5,887 nucleotides of DNA from an uncultured Caulobacterales bacterium (lineage in GTDB: Bacteria > Pseudomonadota > Alphaproteobacteria > Caulobacterales > Caulobacteraceae). The notes under the pieces were generated by a model. That model made no database searches, was not told the DNA's origin, and was given only the letters and a program-made list of their open reading frames with translations. Location: positions 1 to 5,887 of the forward strand of contig CAIUZX010000279.1 in assembly GCA_903903715.1 (NCBI GenBank), read 5' to 3'. The position numbers and the translations under genes are program-made. Below are positions 5,318 to 5,887 of the stretch, piece after piece; position 1 is the first letter of the stretch; the number at the start of each line of letters is the position of its first letter.

Positions 5318-5887
5318 GGGCGCCTCGCAGCAGGTTCGAGCCCGGCCTTGGCCTTCACAGCCGCGCGGGCGTTGAACAGGATCTGGTCTGACTGGGTCGG
5401 GTCGGCGACGGCGCGGGCGAGCGCCACGGCCCCTACCATCTCCGCGATCATGGAGGCGGCGAGCGCCCTGGGATCGGACGACGGAGGAGTCAGCTCCGAC
5501 AGGCGCCGCGCCAGGGCGTCGGTCAACCGGGTCAGCCCCTCCCCCAGCGCGCCGCGGGCCGCGGGGCCAAGGCGCGACAGCTCCGCCGACAGGGCCGGCA
5601 GAGGACATCCTGTTTCCGGCGCGTCGCGATGGACGCGGGAGAGGTAGGCGTCGATATAGCCGCTGAGGGCCAGGCTAGGCTCCGCCCCCTCGCGCGCGGG
5701 ACTGTTACGCTCCGCCGCGTCGTCGAACATCCGCCCGACAGCTGCAGAGATCAACGCGTCCTTGGACGGAAAGTGGGCGTAGAAGCCGCCGTGGGTCAGG
5801 CCCGCCTCGGACATCACCGCCGCGACCGCGACCTTGTCCGGCCCGGCGGCGCGGATGGCCCGGGCGGCGACATCCAGGATGCGGTCC
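5314..5887 (-). CDS. TetR-family transcriptional regulator (N-terminus outside the window)
   Basis: The frame is open to the right edge, and about 190 codons are visible, so only some 10-15 residues of a normal TetR protein are missing. The visible N-terminal part has the expected helix-turn-helix: RILDVAARAIRAAG, then VAAVMSEAGLTHGGFYAHFPSKDALI split over the recognition helix and the following conserved helix. The GTG and ATG inside VMSEAG are internal codons, not the start. The remaining helical domain (TGCPLPALSAELSRLG in the middle, FNARAAVKAKAGL near the end) is the ligand-binding and dimerisation part, and its ligand cannot be inferred. The stop TGA at 5316-5314 overlaps the thioesterase ATG. 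Proteins of this family usually repress their own operon and neighbours until a small molecule binds. The monooxygenase and dehydrogenases are plausible targets. The family call is firm; targets are inference. Confidence 0.93.
   Translation of the reverse strand, partial: DRILDVAARAIRAAGPDKVAVAAVMSEAGLTHGGFYAHFPSKDALISAAVGRMFDDAAERNSPAREGAEPSLALSGYIDAYLSRVHRDAPETGCPLPALSAELSRLGPAARGALGEGLTRLTDALARRLSELTPPSSDPRALAASMIAEMVGAVALARAVADPTQSDQILFNARAAVKAKAGLEPAARRP

Noticed and set aside
5315..5326. Shared CATGGGCGCCTC at the thioesterase start and at 1248-1259 (antitoxin start)
   Set aside because: Both copies are a ribosome site plus a start codon in GC-rich DNA; the match does not extend further and does not suggest a repeat element.
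5318..5608. N-terminal extension of the thioesterase into the TetR gene
   Set aside because: The extension is out-of-frame translation of the regulator; the ATG at 5317 gives the family length and has a ribosome site.

Overview
The window is about two-thirds G+C by eye, coding-dense and in the style of an alphaproteobacterium. The set of genes (an EthA-like Baeyer-Villiger monooxygenase, a zinc alcohol dehydrogenase, a GST-fold protein with the EDYGDEW/FHYRW signature, and a VapC-type toxin pair) would fit Caulobacterales or Sphingomonadales. That placement is inference from gene style only; no rRNA, tRNA or other phylogenetic marker is present.

Layout. Left end, minus strand: the first 170 codons of a glutathione S-transferase-like protein (1-512, runs off the window), then a PIN-domain toxin/Phd-type antitoxin operon (634-1250) preceded by a perfect 12-bp-arm inverted repeat (1256-1285), then a zinc-dependent alcohol dehydrogenase (1324-2409). 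A 138-bp divergent intergenic region separates this from two plus-strand genes: a short-chain dehydrogenase/reductase (2548-3282) and, after a 92-bp gap with two palindromes, an EthA-type flavin monooxygenase (3375-4886). Right end, minus strand: a TetR-family regulator (5314-5887, N-terminus outside the window) and, overlapping it by ATGA, a PaaI-like hotdog thioesterase (4844-5317). The thioesterase end overlaps the monooxygenase end by 43 bp on opposite strands.

How the genes may work together. The two dehydrogenases could interconvert an alcohol and a ketone or aldehyde, the Baeyer-Villiger enzyme could insert oxygen into the ketone, and the thioesterase could release an acid from CoA downstream. 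The TetR protein is the only regulator visible and is the natural candidate for control of the cluster, loosely recalling the EthR/EthA pairing. The substrate cannot be read from the sequence, and no esterase or lactonase for the expected ester product is in the window. The toxin-antitoxin pair is an independent module lodged between the alcohol dehydrogenase and the GST-like gene.

No clearly new system is visible. The points most worth a second look are the operator geometry of the toxin-antitoxin operon, the palindromes ahead of the monooxygenase, and the antisense overlap of monooxygenase and thioesterase. There are no rRNA, tRNA, insertion sequence, CRISPR or convincing intrinsic terminator features. 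All gaps between genes are under 140 bp and are described.
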